The notes beneath the pieces were generated by a model. The model ran no database searches. It saw only the letters and a program-made list of their open reading frames with translations, and was not told the DNA's origin. From assembly GCA_017614185.1 (NCBI GenBank), contig JAGACI010000146.1, forward strand, positions 1 through 6,350: DNA of 6,350 nt, given 5' to 3'. The stretch is from Lachnospiraceae bacterium (GTDB taxonomy: Bacteria > Bacillota_A > Clostridia > Lachnospirales > Lachnospiraceae). Shown piece after piece: positions 5,848 through 6,350 of the stretch. Within the stretch, counting starts at the first letter, position 1. Every line of letters begins with the position of its first letter. The position numbers and the translations under genes were made by a program.

Positions 5848-6350
5848 GTGAGAAGAGACGACGATTTTGAAATGTTAGATTTGGATAATGATACTTCCTA
5901 CGAAGAAGGTGGCGAGTACTACGAAGACGGTGAGTACTACGAGGAGGAATACTACGAAGAAGAGTATCCCGACGGCGAATACTACGAGGAAGAATATTAT
6001 GAAGAGAAGCGCCCCGCCAAGCGTAAAGACAGCAAGGCAAGGTCTCTCGGAAGTGATTATAATCGAAACGGCTACGGCACGGATTATGACAGAAACTACA
6101 GAAAATCCGACAGAAAACGAAGCCGCGGATACGACAGAGATTACGGCTACATGAACGAAGGAAAGAAGAAGAAAAAGGTTTTCTGGCCTATCTACTTTAT
6201 CTTCGTATCATTAATGGTTCTCGGATGGCTCGCAGTAATCATGTACTGCAAGAACTGCCTTGTAAAATATGAGGCTTCACAGCCTGAGAACGTTATTGCC
6301 GATATCGCGAAGGATCTTTCTGCAGGCAAGCTTGACGGATTCAACTTCAC
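5848..6350 (+). CDS. Single-pass membrane protein with Tyr/Glu-rich repeat, partial, function unknown
   Basis: I do not recognise this gene. It starts at GTG 5848, with AAGGAG (5834-5839) 8 nt upstream, and is cut by the right edge after 167 codons. Residues 1-53 are very acidic (26 Asp/Glu, 2 Arg) and hold 12 Tyr, mostly as EYYE units. The 12-residue unit DGEYYEEEYYEE occurs twice exactly (27-38 and 42-53). Residues 54-110 are basic (21 Lys/Arg against 8 acids), with further Tyr. A run of five Lys (106-110) precedes one membrane helix (about 111-134). By the positive-inside rule the low-complexity tail is cytoplasmic and the part after residue 135 is outside. The gene lies 18 bp after the NAGPA protein gene and probably belongs to the same operon. 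The outer domain continues off the window, so no function can be assigned. Confidence 0.8.
   Translation, partial: MRRDDDFEMLDLDNDTSYEEGGEYYEDGEYYEEEYYEEEYPDGEYYEEEYYEEKRPAKRKDSKARSLGSDYNRNGYGTDYDRNYRKSDRKRSRGYDRDYGYMNEGKKKKKVFWPIYFIFVSLMVLGWLAVIMYCKNCLVKYEASQPENVIADIAKDLSAGKLDGFNF
5926..6015 (+). repeat. 45-bp tandem duplication inside the Tyr/Glu-rich coding region
   Basis: Two adjacent in-frame 45-bp units (5926-5970 and 5971-6015) encode residues 27-41 and 42-56. The first 12 residues are identical. By eye about ten bases differ, six of them silent changes in the identical part, so the duplication looks old and held by selection on the protein rather than being a recent slippage event. 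Confidence 0.75.

Noticed and set aside
5888..6154. Thr/Lys-rich open frame overlapping the Tyr/Glu-rich gene
   Set aside because: It is a frame-shifted reading of the repeated GAA/TAC codons. The frame starting at GTG 5848 has a proper ribosome binding site and continues into a membrane helix.

Overview
The window reads as a chromosomal stretch from a low-to-mid GC Bacillota bacterium, most likely a clostridial species of the Lachnospiraceae type. This is inferred from four things: the infC-rpmI-rplT operon behind an L20-type attenuator leader, strong AGGAGG ribosome binding sites, near-consensus sigma-A promoters, and Lachnospiraceae-like surface genes (a GT2-GtrA fusion, a NAGPA-domain protein and a Tyr/Glu-rich membrane protein). 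No database search was run, so the taxonomy is a judgement. I see no mobile element, CRISPR array, origin or phage gene.

Left part, all on the minus strand (1-3524). The window opens inside an RlmD/TrmA-family RNA methyltransferase, of which the N-terminal 88 codons are present; its promoter sits so close to the start codon that the mRNA may be leaderless. Upstream of it is a tRNA-Pro gene with the unusual anticodon AGG, with its own promoter and a strong terminator. Next comes pepD, a complete M20C Xaa-His dipeptidase gene driven by a perfect TTGACA-17-TATAAT promoter with a 14-bp palindrome just upstream of the -35. Then comes the translation operon infC-rpmI-rplT (IF3, L35, L20), closed by a rho-independent terminator. 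infC starts at the rare codon ATT. Its roughly 180-nt leader holds a terminator hairpin and an upstream 8-nt segment exactly complementary to one terminator arm, the expected layout for L20-controlled attenuation.

A 342-bp intergenic region (3310-3651) separates this block from a divergent plus-strand cluster and holds the infC leader and both promoters.

Right part, plus strand (3593-6350). Three closely spaced genes look like one operon: a GT2 glycosyltransferase fused to a GtrA membrane domain, a membrane-anchored phosphodiester glycosidase (NAGPA) domain protein, and a GTG-started protein with a Tyr/Glu-rich repeat, a basic linker and one membrane helix, cut by the right edge. A plausible joint role is building, moving or trimming lipid-linked or surface glycans. 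That link is inferred from domains and spacing only, and the third gene has no recognised function.

Most of the window is ordinary housekeeping sequence. The points most worth a second look are the tRNA-Pro(AGG) with a T-stem mismatch, the leader switch, the palindrome at the pepD promoter, the possibly leaderless methyltransferase and the charge-segregated repeat protein.
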